Shown one piece after another: positions 52,609 to 60,830 of a stretch of 64,000 bases of DNA. Numbering within the stretch: position 1 is the stretch's first letter; each line of letters starts with the position of its first letter. The notes under the pieces are model-generated. The model saw only the letters and a list, made by a program, of their open reading frames with translations. It was not told where the DNA came from and ran no database searches. The translations under genes and the position numbers were made by a program. The stretch is from Lachnospiraceae bacterium (GTDB lineage: Bacteria > Bacillota > Clostridia > Lachnospirales > Lachnospiraceae), in NCBI GenBank assembly GCA_017468395.1, contig JAFUIR010000005.1, forward strand, positions 62,001 to 126,000. The letters run 5' to 3'.

Positions 52609-53502
52609 ATGAATCAGTTTACATTGAAAGCGTACGCAAAAATTAATCTGGGTTTGGACGTGGTCAGAAGACTGCCAAACGGCTATCACGAAGTGAAAAT
52701 GGTGATGCAGACCGTGGGCATTTACGATGAACTTAACTTTACCAAAAAAGACAGTGGCATTCTGGTTACGGTTGAGGCGGAAGGCCTGCCGGAGGGAACT
52801 GTGCCCGCAGATGAGAACAACCTGATTTATAAAGCGGCGAAACAACTGATGGATAAATATCATGTAACAGAAGGGATTCATATTCATCTGCGCAAAAATA
52901 TTCCTGTGGCAGCAGGCATGGCGGGAGGAAGCACCGATGCTGCAGCCACTTACCGGGGCGTGAACCGCATGTTTAATTTGGGAGCCACCGAGGAAGAAAT
53001 CTGCGAAATGGCAGTCAAGGTGGGGGCGGATGTTCCCTACTGCGTAAAAGGCGGTACGGCTCTTTCCGAGGGAATCGGAGAGGTGCTGACCATGCTGCCC
53101 GATGCGCCGGATTGTTATGTGCTGGTGGCAAAGCCGGACATCTTTGTTTCCACCAAATATGTCTATGAAAATTTGCATGCCGATACTTTGAAATCCCACC
53201 CTGATATTGATGGTATGGTGACGGCTATTAAAGAGGGAAATTTGGACGGCGTTATCTGCCGTATGGAAAATGTATTGGAAACCGTTACCGAGAAAGCTTA
53301 TCCTGTGATTGCAAAGATTAAGAACTTTATGGAGGAGCATGGAGCGGAAAAAGCCATGATGAGTGGCAGCGGTCCTACAGTGTTTGGAATCTATAAAGAC
53401 GCAGCAAAGGCCAAAGAAGGGTATGAAGCATTGCAGGCAGCAGGGCTGGCAAAACAGGTATTTTTAACAAATCTTATAAATCCAAAGAAGGAGGAAAACT
53501 AG
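52609..53502 (+). CDS. ispE: 4-diphosphocytidyl-2-C-methyl-D-erythritol kinase
   Basis: The 297-residue GHMP kinase of the MEP isoprenoid pathway begins LKAYAKINLGLDVV with the substrate Lys, has PNGYHEV, the ATP loop IPVAAGMAGGSTDAAAT, and the GHMP C-terminal motif MSGSGPTVFGIY. It phosphorylates CDP-methylerythritol in the cytoplasm. The GntR gene starts directly after its stop, so the two are co-transcribed. Confidence 0.97.
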   Translation: MNQFTLKAYAKINLGLDVVRRLPNGYHEVKMVMQTVGIYDELNFTKKDSGILVTVEAEGLPEGTVPADENNLIYKAAKQLMDKYHVTEGIHIHLRKNIPVAAGMAGGSTDAAATYRGVNRMFNLGATEEEICEMAVKVGADVPYCVKGGTALSEGIGEVLTMLPDAPDCYVLVAKPDIFVSTKYVYENLHADTLKSHPDIDGMVTAIKEGNLDGVICRMENVLETVTEKAYPVIAKIKNFMEEHGAEKAMMSGSGPTVFGIYKDAAKAKEGYEALQAAGLAKQVFLTNLINPKKEEN

Positions 53503-54186
53503 ATGCAAGATAATCTGCAAGTGAACATGGATGAATTTTTACCCCTGCGGGATGTAGTGTTTAACACTTTGAGACAGGCTATTTTGACCGGAGAGTTAAA
53601 GCCCGGCGAGCGACTTATGGAAATTCATTTGGCAAACAGACTCGGCGTTAGTCGTACTCCCATTAGAGAAGCCATCCGGAAACTGGAACTGGAAGGTCTG
53701 GTAATTATGATTCCCAGACGCGGGGCAGAGGTTGCCAAAATCACGGAAAAGAGTTTGCAGGATGTACTGGAAGTCAGACGTGCGCTGGATGCTCTTAGCG
53801 TGGAGCTTGCCTGTGAGCGCATTTCTGAGGAAGAACTGATACAACTTAAAAACGCCTGCGACGAATTTGAAAAGGCAACACATACCAAAGACCCCAAAAA
53901 GATTGCCAAGGCAGATGTGGAACTGCACGATATTATTGTGAAGGCAACGGGTAACTCCAGACTGGTGCAAATGGTAAACAATCTTTCGGAGCAGATGTAC
54001 CGCTACCGCTTTGAGTATATCAAAGACGCCAGCAAACATCAGCGTCTGATTGATGAACACCGTGTTATTTACGAGAGTATCCGCAACAAAGATAAGACAA
54101 CTGCATCCGAAACTGCGAAACTGCACATCGACAATCAGGAAACTTCTGTGATGGAGCAGATTCACTCCGAGAGAAAAATCAAATAA
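53503..54186 (+). CDS. GntR-family regulator, FCD (FadR) subfamily
   Basis: The 227-residue protein has an N-terminal winged helix (LRQAILTGELKPGERLMEIH, LGVSRTPIREAIRKLELEGL, IPRRGAEVA) and a C-terminal FCD effector domain (VRRALDALSVELACERIS, HDIIVKATGN, DEHRVIYESI with the metal-binding His residues). FCD regulators respond to carboxylic acids and sugars acids and bind TNGTNNNACNA-type sites. Such palindromes lie before this operon and before the aconitase-family gene at 33096. AAGGAGG precedes the ATG inside ispE. Confidence 0.94.
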   Translation: MQDNLQVNMDEFLPLRDVVFNTLRQAILTGELKPGERLMEIHLANRLGVSRTPIREAIRKLELEGLVIMIPRRGAEVAKITEKSLQDVLEVRRALDALSVELACERISEEELIQLKNACDEFEKATHTKDPKKIAKADVELHDIIVKATGNSRLVQMVNNLSEQMYRYRFEYIKDASKHQRLIDEHRVIYESIRNKDKTTASETAKLHIDNQETSVMEQIHSERKIK

Positions 54187-54258
54187 CACTGATTAAAGTT
54201 GGAAAAATATGGATAAACTCTTTATAGAAAATCCTATAAGGGAAAGGAGAGGTTATCC

Positions 54259-54531
54259 ATGAATATTCATTTAAAAATAAAAAAAGCAATGTGGCTTGTG
54301 TTTGCTTTCGGCTGGTGGGGCGTTTTGTACCCTGAACTGACTTTGACGGAGGATACGTTCCGGATTGTATGGTCAGATGAGGAAAACTGTAAAGAAGTTG
54401 GAAAGACAGAGGAAGCAGAGGACTTAAGTGCGACGCAAATTTATTATAAACTCTTGTCAGGCTCTTCAAAGGAGATTAAAATAAAGAGCAAACTGCTGGA
54501 AGTTCTGACAGATTATTTTGAAAAAGGGTAA
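54259..54531 (+). CDS. Small hypothetical secreted or membrane-anchored protein
   Basis: The 90-residue product has a basic N-terminus and a hydrophobic stretch (MWLVFAFGWWGVLYPELTL) that could be a signal or single helix, followed by an acidic soluble part. GGAAAGGAGAGGTTATCC precedes the ATG. It ends 9 bp before murI. No family is recognised. Confidence 0.7.
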   Translation: MNIHLKIKKAMWLVFAFGWWGVLYPELTLTEDTFRIVWSDEENCKEVGKTEEAEDLSATQIYYKLLSGSSKEIKIKSKLLEVLTDYFEKG

Positions 54532-54540
54532 GGAAGAAAA

Positions 54541-55383
54541 ATGATACAGGATATGGTTAAAACCTATCCGAAAGATGCACCTATTGGGGTGTTTGATTCG
54601 GGCGTGGGAGGTCTGACGGTCTTTCGGGAAATCATGCGGCAGATGCCAAATGAAAAAATTGTATATTTCGGAGATACGGCCAGAGTACCTTACGGCAGCA
54701 AGTCCAAAGAGACGGTTACCAGATACTCTAAACAGATTGCGCGCTTTTTGCAGACACAAAATGTAAAAACTATTGTGGTTGCCTGCAATACAGCCAGTGC
54801 CTATGCGTTGGAAGAATTGGAAGCAGAAATTGACATTCCCGTAATCGGTGTGGTAAAGCCCGGTGCAAAAGTGGCAGCCGAGTCCACCGTTAACGGCAAA
54901 ATCGGTGTCATTGCCACGGAGGCTACCATTGGAAGTAAGATTTATTCCCAGTACATAGAAGAACTAAAGCCCGGTGTATCCATTTCGGGAAAAGCCTGTC
55001 CCTTGTTTGTACCATTGGTGGAAGAAGGACTGCTTCAAGACCCGGTAACGGACGAAATCGCCAGACGTTATTTGGCGGAATTGATTGATATTGACATTGA
55101 TACGCTGATTTTGGGCTGTACCCATTATCCGTTGATCCGCTCCACGGTGGGCAAGATCATGGGGGAGAAGGTAACGCTGGTAAATCCTGCCTATGAAACC
55201 GCCAGAGAACTGAAAGAAATGCTGGGAAAATTGGGCATGCTGAATGACAGTGCTCCGGCTCTCGGAAGTGAGCAGTATCGTTTCTATGTCAGTGACAAGG
55301 CAGATAAATTTATCCGTTTTGCCAATTCCATTATCAAATATGGTATTTTGTCTGCAAAACAGATTAACATTGAAGAATATTAG
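54541..55383 (+). CDS. murI: Glutamate racemase
   Basis: The 280-residue cofactor-independent racemase makes D-glutamate for peptidoglycan. It has the IGVFDSGVGGLTV start, FGDTARVPYGSKS, and the two catalytic cysteines in VACNTASAYA and LGCTHYPL. The N-terminus is about ten residues longer than in many homologues. It is followed 14 bp later by a DUF1934 gene. Confidence 0.96.
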   Translation: MIQDMVKTYPKDAPIGVFDSGVGGLTVFREIMRQMPNEKIVYFGDTARVPYGSKSKETVTRYSKQIARFLQTQNVKTIVVACNTASAYALEELEAEIDIPVIGVVKPGAKVAAESTVNGKIGVIATEATIGSKIYSQYIEELKPGVSISGKACPLFVPLVEEGLLQDPVTDEIARRYLAELIDIDIDTLILGCTHYPLIRSTVGKIMGEKVTLVNPAYETARELKEMLGKLGMLNDSAPALGSEQYRFYVSDKADKFIRFANSIIKYGILSAKQINIEEY

Positions 55384-55397
55384 AATAGGAAACATAT

Positions 55398-55844
55398 ATG
55401 ACAAAGGAAGTTTTAGTGGCTATTAAAGGATTGCAATTTAATGCTGCGGAAGAAGAAACAAATATCGAAACCTTTAATGTGGCCGAATATTATGAAAAAG
55501 GAAGCAGCCGTTACATTATTTACGAAGAGATAGAAGAGGGAACGGCGCAGAGTACGAAAAATATTATTAAATTTAAAGAAAATGTAATGGAACTGACTAA
55601 AAAAGGTTTTGTGAATGTACATATGGTTTTTGAGGAAAACCGGAAGAATATGACAAATTATGCTACGCCTTTTGGAGATATTCTTATAGGCATTGATGCA
55701 AAGAAAGTATCCATGGAAGAGGAAGAGCATCGCATTCAGATGAAAGTTGATTATGCGCTGGAAGTGAATTATGAGCATTTGGCGGACTGTAAAATCACAG
55801 TGGATATCAGACCGAAGGAAACGGGAATCAGTGTACTGAGTTAA
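55398..55844 (+). CDS. DUF1934 beta-barrel protein (YwiB-like)
   Basis: The 148-residue protein fits DUF1934: VLVAIKGLQF at the start, a conserved SRYIIYEE segment, KFKENVMELTKKG, and MVFEENRKNMTNYATPFGD, ending in KITVDIRPK. Members form calycin-like barrels of unknown role and are often beside murI or argS in Firmicutes. AGGA stands 9 bp before the ATG. Confidence 0.85.
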   Translation: MTKEVLVAIKGLQFNAAEEETNIETFNVAEYYEKGSSRYIIYEEIEEGTAQSTKNIIKFKENVMELTKKGFVNVHMVFEENRKNMTNYATPFGDILIGIDAKKVSMEEEEHRIQMKVDYALEVNYEHLADCKITVDIRPKETGISVLS

Positions 55845-55848
55845 GAAA

Positions 55849-55884
55849 AAGGAGTTGGCGTACATACGTCAACTCCTTGCTTTT
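55849..55884. terminator. Terminator after the DUF1934 gene
   Basis: AAGGAGTTGGCGTA and TACGTCAACTCCTT pair with one mismatch, followed by GCTTTT. It can also serve the convergent gene. Confidence 0.8.
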
Positions 55885-55891
55885 GCGGGTT

Positions 55892-56365
55892 TTATAAGGG
55901 CTTTGCGCCTGCTTTTTCCTGTGCTTTTTCTATGGCACGTTTGAAAAATCCTTTTTTCTTTTCTTCTTTGACAGGTGCTTTGCCGTGAAGACCTTTTACT
56001 TCCAAAACATAGATGCCGCTTACGGTTGCTTTTACTTCCTTCTTTACAGGTACGGAATCAAAGATTTTTTCATCACATACCAAAGAGAGAATCTGGGGAC
56101 CGACTTTTGCTTTGATGATGGGAAGTTTGGAACGACGCATCATCTTGGGGGTTTGGTCAATAACCATTTGTGGCAATCCGGATTGTTTTATGGGTAAGCG
56201 CTTTTTATCAATAATCAGCATGGAAACAGTCATTTTGTTTGCTTCCATCATTTCTTTTTGCTCGTCCTGCTTTTTCTGAGCCTTTTTGCCTACAAAATAT
56301 AAAACAACCAAAAGTGCAATAAGCACTGCTAAAACAACGAGTAATACAATCTGCCAAGTTTGCAT
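55892..56365 (-). CDS. Hypothetical protein with one N-terminal membrane helix
   Basis: The 157-residue product has a helix at 5-25 (IVLLVVLAVLIALLVVLYF), a basic coil (KKAQKKQDEQKEMMEANK), and a cytoplasmic domain (VSMLIIDKKRLPIKQSGLPQ, RRSKLPIIKAKVGPQILSLV) with a Lys-rich tail. AGGAGG precedes the ATG. I do not know its function. Confidence 0.8.
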   Translation of the reverse strand: MQTWQIVLLVVLAVLIALLVVLYFVGKKAQKKQDEQKEMMEANKMTVSMLIIDKKRLPIKQSGLPQMVIDQTPKMMRRSKLPIIKAKVGPQILSLVCDEKIFDSVPVKKEVKATVSGIYVLEVKGLHGKAPVKEEKKKGFFKRAIEKAQEKAGAKPL

Positions 56366-56460
56366 TTGGGAAACCTCCTAAATAATGTTGCAATCTGTAT
56401 TGTACCATTCTTTTTTTTAATAGGCAATAGCGCCGCGGGGTATTTTTTCCATAAAAAATG

Positions 56461-56469
56461 TGGTATACT
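56461..56469 (+). promoter_or_regulatory. Extended -10 promoter of the cardiolipin synthase gene
   Basis: TGGTATACT is an extended -10 element about 34 bp before the ATG. Confidence 0.5.
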
Positions 56470-56502
56470 AACTTTTATTATGGATAGAGGAGAAAAAATT
56501 TT

Positions 56503-57975
56503 ATGGAAGGAACTTGGCAGGAAACCCTGACGGTAATCAATTTCATATTTAATCATTTGATGCTTTTGAATGGGCTCTTTGCCATTATTATCATTTTTTT
56601 TCAGCGCAGAAATCCGCAAAATGTTTGGACATGGTTACTTCTTCTCTATTTTATACCCGTACTGGGGTTTATTTTTTATCTGTTGATAGGGACGGATATG
56701 CGTAAGCAAAAAATGTTCAGAATCAAGGAGATTGAAGACAAATTAAGTGAGGTCATCAGGCGCCAGACGGAACAACTTCGAAGCAGGGAAATGGAAGAAC
56801 TGATTCCGGAGATAGCGGAATATTCGGATTTGGTCATGTATAATCTGGATACTATGGGTTCTATGTTGACGGACAACAACGATGTGGACATTTTTACGGA
56901 CGGAAATGATAAGTTTGACAAACTCATTGAGGATTTGGAAAAAGCAAAGAAATTTATTCACATCCAATATTATATCATCAAAAACGATGTGCTTTTTAAC
57001 CGTATCAAAGATGTACTGGTAAAAAAAGTAAAAGAGGGCGTGGAAGTGCGCATCCTTTATGACGCCATGGGATGCCGTTTTGTGCGGAAAAAGTATTGGA
57101 AAAAATTAAACGTCTGCGGAATTAAAACGGCAGAGTTCTTTCCGGCATTTCTGCGGTGGCTGCATTTGCGTATCAACTACCGCAATCACAGAAAAATTGT
57201 AGTCATTGATAATGAGATTGGTTATGTGGGCGGTTTTAACATCGGCAAGGAATATATTGGTCTGGAACCGAAATTTGGATATTGGCGTGACACTCATCTG
57301 CGCATTGCCGGTGAAGCGGTTGCGGGACTGGAACTGCGTTTTTTGCTGGACTGGAATTATACTGCCAAGGAAAATCTGTTTACGGAGCCTAAATATGTAA
57401 ATGGTTTTGGACCGGGCAGGCGGGATAACTGTGATGTGCAGATTATTTACAGCGGTCCCGATACATCCAGACCCCAAATCCGTGACAATTATATTAAATT
57501 AATTAATAAAGCCAAAAAAAGTATATGTATTCAAACTCCTTATTTTATTCCCGATGATGCCATGCTTTCAGCCCTTATGATTGCGCTTCACTCCGGGGTG
57601 GAGGTAAATCTTATGATTCCCTGTAAGCCGGACCACATGTTTGTGTACTGGGCCACTTATTCATACATGGGGGATTTAGTAATGAACGGCGCAAACTGCT
57701 ATATTTACAATGACGGTTTTTTGCACTCCAAGGGGCTGATTGTGGATGAAAAAGTATTTTGCTACGGAACTGCCAATATGGATATCCGCAGTTTTTCACT
57801 GAATTTTGAGGTGAACGCGGTAGTATATGACGAGGTCAAGGCAAAAGAGATGGCGGAATACTTCAAGGAAGATTTAAAGCGCTGCTCTCGGATTACAAAG
57901 GATATTTATGCCGGACGCAGTTTACTCATACGAATCAAGGAACAAGTATGCCGTTTGTTTTCACCTGTGCTCTAA
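56503..57975 (+). CDS. cls: Cardiolipin synthase
   Basis: The 490-residue protein has two N-terminal membrane helices (about 12-33 and 40-62) and two phospholipase D HKD motifs: NHRKIVVIDNEIGYVGGFN near residue 228 and HSKGLIVDEKVFCYGTANMD near 405. It joins two phosphatidylglycerol molecules into cardiolipin. GAGGAG precedes the ATG. The length is normal for bacterial Cls. Confidence 0.95.
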   Translation: MEGTWQETLTVINFIFNHLMLLNGLFAIIIIFFQRRNPQNVWTWLLLLYFIPVLGFIFYLLIGTDMRKQKMFRIKEIEDKLSEVIRRQTEQLRSREMEELIPEIAEYSDLVMYNLDTMGSMLTDNNDVDIFTDGNDKFDKLIEDLEKAKKFIHIQYYIIKNDVLFNRIKDVLVKKVKEGVEVRILYDAMGCRFVRKKYWKKLNVCGIKTAEFFPAFLRWLHLRINYRNHRKIVVIDNEIGYVGGFNIGKEYIGLEPKFGYWRDTHLRIAGEAVAGLELRFLLDWNYTAKENLFTEPKYVNGFGPGRRDNCDVQIIYSGPDTSRPQIRDNYIKLINKAKKSICIQTPYFIPDDAMLSALMIALHSGVEVNLMIPCKPDHMFVYWATYSYMGDLVMNGANCYIYNDGFLHSKGLIVDEKVFCYGTANMDIRSFSLNFEVNAVVYDEVKAKEMAEYFKEDLKRCSRITKDIYAGRSLLIRIKEQVCRLFSPVL

Positions 57976-58089
57976 AAATAAGAAAAAACTCTTTTATGAA
58001 AAGAAAATTTGTGGTAAAATGAGACATTGCACGTTGTAGTTGTGCATTATGAGGGTGAAAAAGTAAACAAAATAGATTGGAGTAAGAAA

Positions 58090-59250
58090 ATGAAAAAGAA
58101 ATTAGTGTTATTGCTGGCAGGCTGCATGGTTCTTTCCGTGCTGGGCGGCTGCGGTAAAAAAGATGAAGAAAAGTCCGGATCCACTGAAAACCAGACCCAG
58201 ACACAGAGTGCGCAGAGTACAGAAAATACAGGTGAGACAACAGAAGATACGGAATTTATGGCGGATGTGGAAGCCGTAAATTTGATTGATGTAAAAGTAG
58301 AAGACTATGTGACCATGGGAGATTATAAAGGTCTTAAAATGAGTTTTGATGCAAAAGGCACTTATACAGAGGCTGATGTAGAGGAACTTGCCCTTTCTGC
58401 ATATTCAGGTTACGGCGGTGTCACAAACAGGGCGGCTGCTTTGGGAGATACCGTAAATATCGATTTTTGCGGTAAAATAGATGGCGTTGCATTTGATGGT
58501 GGTACAGCGCAGGCTTATGAACTGACCCTTGGTTCCGGTCAGTTTATCGGTGGATTTGAAGATGGGCTGGTAGGAGTAAAGCCCGGTGAAACGGTAGATT
58601 TGAATCTCTCTTTCCCCAATCCTTACGATCCCAATCCGGATTTGGCCGGAAAGCCCGTGGTGTTTACCGTAACAGTGAACTTCATTCTTCCTACAGATGC
58701 TTCCCAGATGGAAGATTCCGTAGTTGCATCCATGGGAAATGAATACTATGATACAGTAGAAGAGTTCAAACAGTATTGCCGTGAGTATTTGGAGTATGAA
58801 ATAGAGAATGCTTATGTGACAGGAAAACAAAATGCTGCTTTAACGGCACTGTTGGAAGTGGCAACAGTAAATGGTGCTCCGGACGGACTGATTAAGAAAT
58901 ATTATGCGAATATTTATTCCAGCATTGAAGCCCAGGCTGCAATGTACGGCATGGATGTGGAATTGTTTGGAACTTACTTCCTCGGAACAGATGTAGTAAC
59001 TTACGCCTCTACTTATGCGGAAGAATCTGCAAAGCAGAGTATGGTAATCCAGTATGTTGCAAATGCGGAGAATTTAAATATATCCGGTGAAGAACTGGAT
59101 AAATGCATCCAAGAGTTTGCAGAGAAAAACAAAACCACGGCAGAGAATGTGCGTAGCGATGGTAATGAAGAGGTACTGAGAGAGTACTTTATGTTTGAAA
59201 AAGTGTTAGATTTTATCGTAGAAAACGGCGATGTCACTGAAATACAGTAA
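58090..59250 (+). CDS. Trigger-factor-like lipoprotein (FKBP domain and TF C-terminal domain)
   Basis: The ATG at 58090 follows TTGGAGTAAGAAA. The 386-residue protein has a lipoprotein signal with lipobox LGGC (Cys21) and a Gln/Thr-rich linker. An FKBP-type prolyl isomerase domain follows (GDTVNIDFCGKIDGVAFDGG, GSGQFIGGFEDGLVGVKPGE), then a helical region like the trigger factor C-terminus (ALLEVATVNGAPDGLIKKYY). The ribosome-binding N-domain of trigger factor is replaced by the lipid anchor, so it should act as a foldase or chaperone outside the membrane. Confidence 0.88.
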   Translation: MKKKLVLLLAGCMVLSVLGGCGKKDEEKSGSTENQTQTQSAQSTENTGETTEDTEFMADVEAVNLIDVKVEDYVTMGDYKGLKMSFDAKGTYTEADVEELALSAYSGYGGVTNRAAALGDTVNIDFCGKIDGVAFDGGTAQAYELTLGSGQFIGGFEDGLVGVKPGETVDLNLSFPNPYDPNPDLAGKPVVFTVTVNFILPTDASQMEDSVVASMGNEYYDTVEEFKQYCREYLEYEIENAYVTGKQNAALTALLEVATVNGAPDGLIKKYYANIYSSIEAQAAMYGMDVELFGTYFLGTDVVTYASTYAEESAKQSMVIQYVANAENLNISGEELDKCIQEFAEKNKTTAENVRSDGNEEVLREYFMFEKVLDFIVENGDVTEIQ

Positions 59251-59304
59251 AATAATTTTATGATAACGATAGAAAAGTGCCAAAGTGGCAGATGGAGGTA
59301 AATT

Positions 59305-60696
59305 ATGGAATTGACAGATATCAGAGAGTTATATCGTGAGAGAGAAAAATATGTCGGAAAGAAAGTGACCGTGGGCGGTTGGGTAAGAAGTAACCGTGAT
59401 TCCAAAACTTTTGGTTTTATGGTAATTAATGACGGTACATTCTTTGAAACATTACAGGTAGTTTACAGCGATAATCTGGAAAACTTTGCAGCACTGGCAA
59501 AATTAAACGTAGGTTCCGCAGTGGTGGTAACAGGTACAATTGTGGAAACACCGCAGGCAAAACAGCCTTTTGAAATGCAGGCAGAGGAAGTGCTGGTGGA
59601 AGGTTTGTCTACCGCAGATTACCCTCTTCAGAAGAAACGTCACAGTTTTGAATATTTGAGAACAATCTCCCACCTTCGTCCCAGAACCAACACATTCCAG
59701 GCGGTATTCAGAGTGCGTTCCCTGATTGCTTATGCAATTCACAATTTCTTTATGGAGAGAGGCTTTGTATATGTTCACACACCCCTGATTACAGGAAGTG
59801 ACTGTGAAGGTGCCGGCGAAATGTTCCAGGTAACTACCATGGACCTGAACAATATTCCTAAGACAGAGGATGGCAAAGTAGATTTCTCACAGGATTTCTT
59901 TAACAAACCTACCAACCTGACTGTAAGCGGACAACTTAATGGCGAAACATTTGCATGTGCATTTAAGAACATTTATACATTCGGACCTACTTTCCGTGCG
60001 GAGAACTCCAACACAACCCGTCATGCGGCTGAATTCTGGATGATTGAGCCTGAAATAGCATTTGCAGACTTGAAGGACGATATGATTTTGGCAGAATCCA
60101 TGCTGAAATATGTTATCCGCTATGTGCTTGAAAATGCTCCCGAAGAGATGAAATTCTTCAACGAATTCATTGACAAGGGACTGATTGAAAGACTTGAGCA
60201 TGTTGTAAATTCTGATTTCGGTCATGTGACATATACAGAGGCAATCGAAATTCTTGAAAAACACAATGACGAGTTTGATTACAAAGTTTACTGGGGATGC
60301 GATCTTCAGACAGAACATGAGAGATATTTGACAGAAAAAGAATTTAAACGTCCTGTATTTGTAACAGATTATCCTAAGGAGATTAAAGCCTTCTACATGA
60401 AGTTGAACGAGGATGGAAAGACAGTAGCGGCTATGGACTGTCTCGTACCCGGAATCGGTGAAATCATCGGCGGAAGCCAGAGAGAGGATAAACTGGAAAT
60501 TCTGGAAGCACGTATGGATGAACTTGGTCTGAACAAGGCAGATTATGATTTCTATCTTGACCTCAGAAGATATGGTTCTGTACGCCATGCAGGCTTCGGA
60601 CTTGGCTTTGAAAGATGCGTGATGTATCTGACAGGAATGGGTAACATCCGCGATGTTCTTCCTTTCCCCAGAACCGTAAACAACTGCGAATTATAA
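59305..60696 (+). CDS. asnS: Asparaginyl-tRNA synthetase
   Basis: The 463-residue class IIb synthetase has an N-terminal OB-fold anticodon domain ([20 protein letters not shown]), motif 2 in [20 protein letters not shown], and motif 3 in [20 protein letters not shown] followed by PFPRT. The missing AspRS insertion and the length identify AsnRS. ATGGAGGTAAATT precedes the ATG. No T-box is seen in the 54 bp upstream. Confidence 0.97.
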   Translation: MELTDIRELYREREKYVGKKVTVGGWVRSNRDSKTFGFMVINDGTFFETLQVVYSDNLENFAALAKLNVGSAVVVTGTIVETPQAKQPFEMQAEEVLVEGLSTADYPLQKKRHSFEYLRTISHLRPRTNTFQAVFRVRSLIAYAIHNFFMERGFVYVHTPLITGSDCEGAGEMFQVTTMDLNNIPKTEDGKVDFSQDFFNKPTNLTVSGQLNGETFACAFKNIYTFGPTFRAENSNTTRHAAEFWMIEPEIAFADLKDDMILAESMLKYVIRYVLENAPEEMKFFNEFIDKGLIERLEHVVNSDFGHVTYTEAIEILEKHNDEFDYKVYWGCDLQTEHERYLTEKEFKRPVFVTDYPKEIKAFYMKLNEDGKTVAAMDCLVPGIGEIIGGSQREDKLEILEARMDELGLNKADYDFYLDLRRYGSVRHAGFGLGFERCVMYLTGMGNIRDVLPFPRTVNNCEL

Positions 60697-60730
60697 TTGC
60701 AACAGTAATAAGTAAATGAATAAGTTTAAA

Positions 60731-60765
60731 AGGACTTCTTCGCCTAAGGCGCGGAAGTCTTTTTG
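60731..60765 (+). terminator. Terminator of asnS
   Basis: GACTTC-TT-CGCC TAA GGCG-CG-GAAGTC with a run of five T. Confidence 0.8.
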
Positions 60766-60830
60766 TTTACACAAAATTACGCATGTGATAAAATAGAATA
60801 TAATTTGCAAAAAAAGGTAAAAGTATCATT

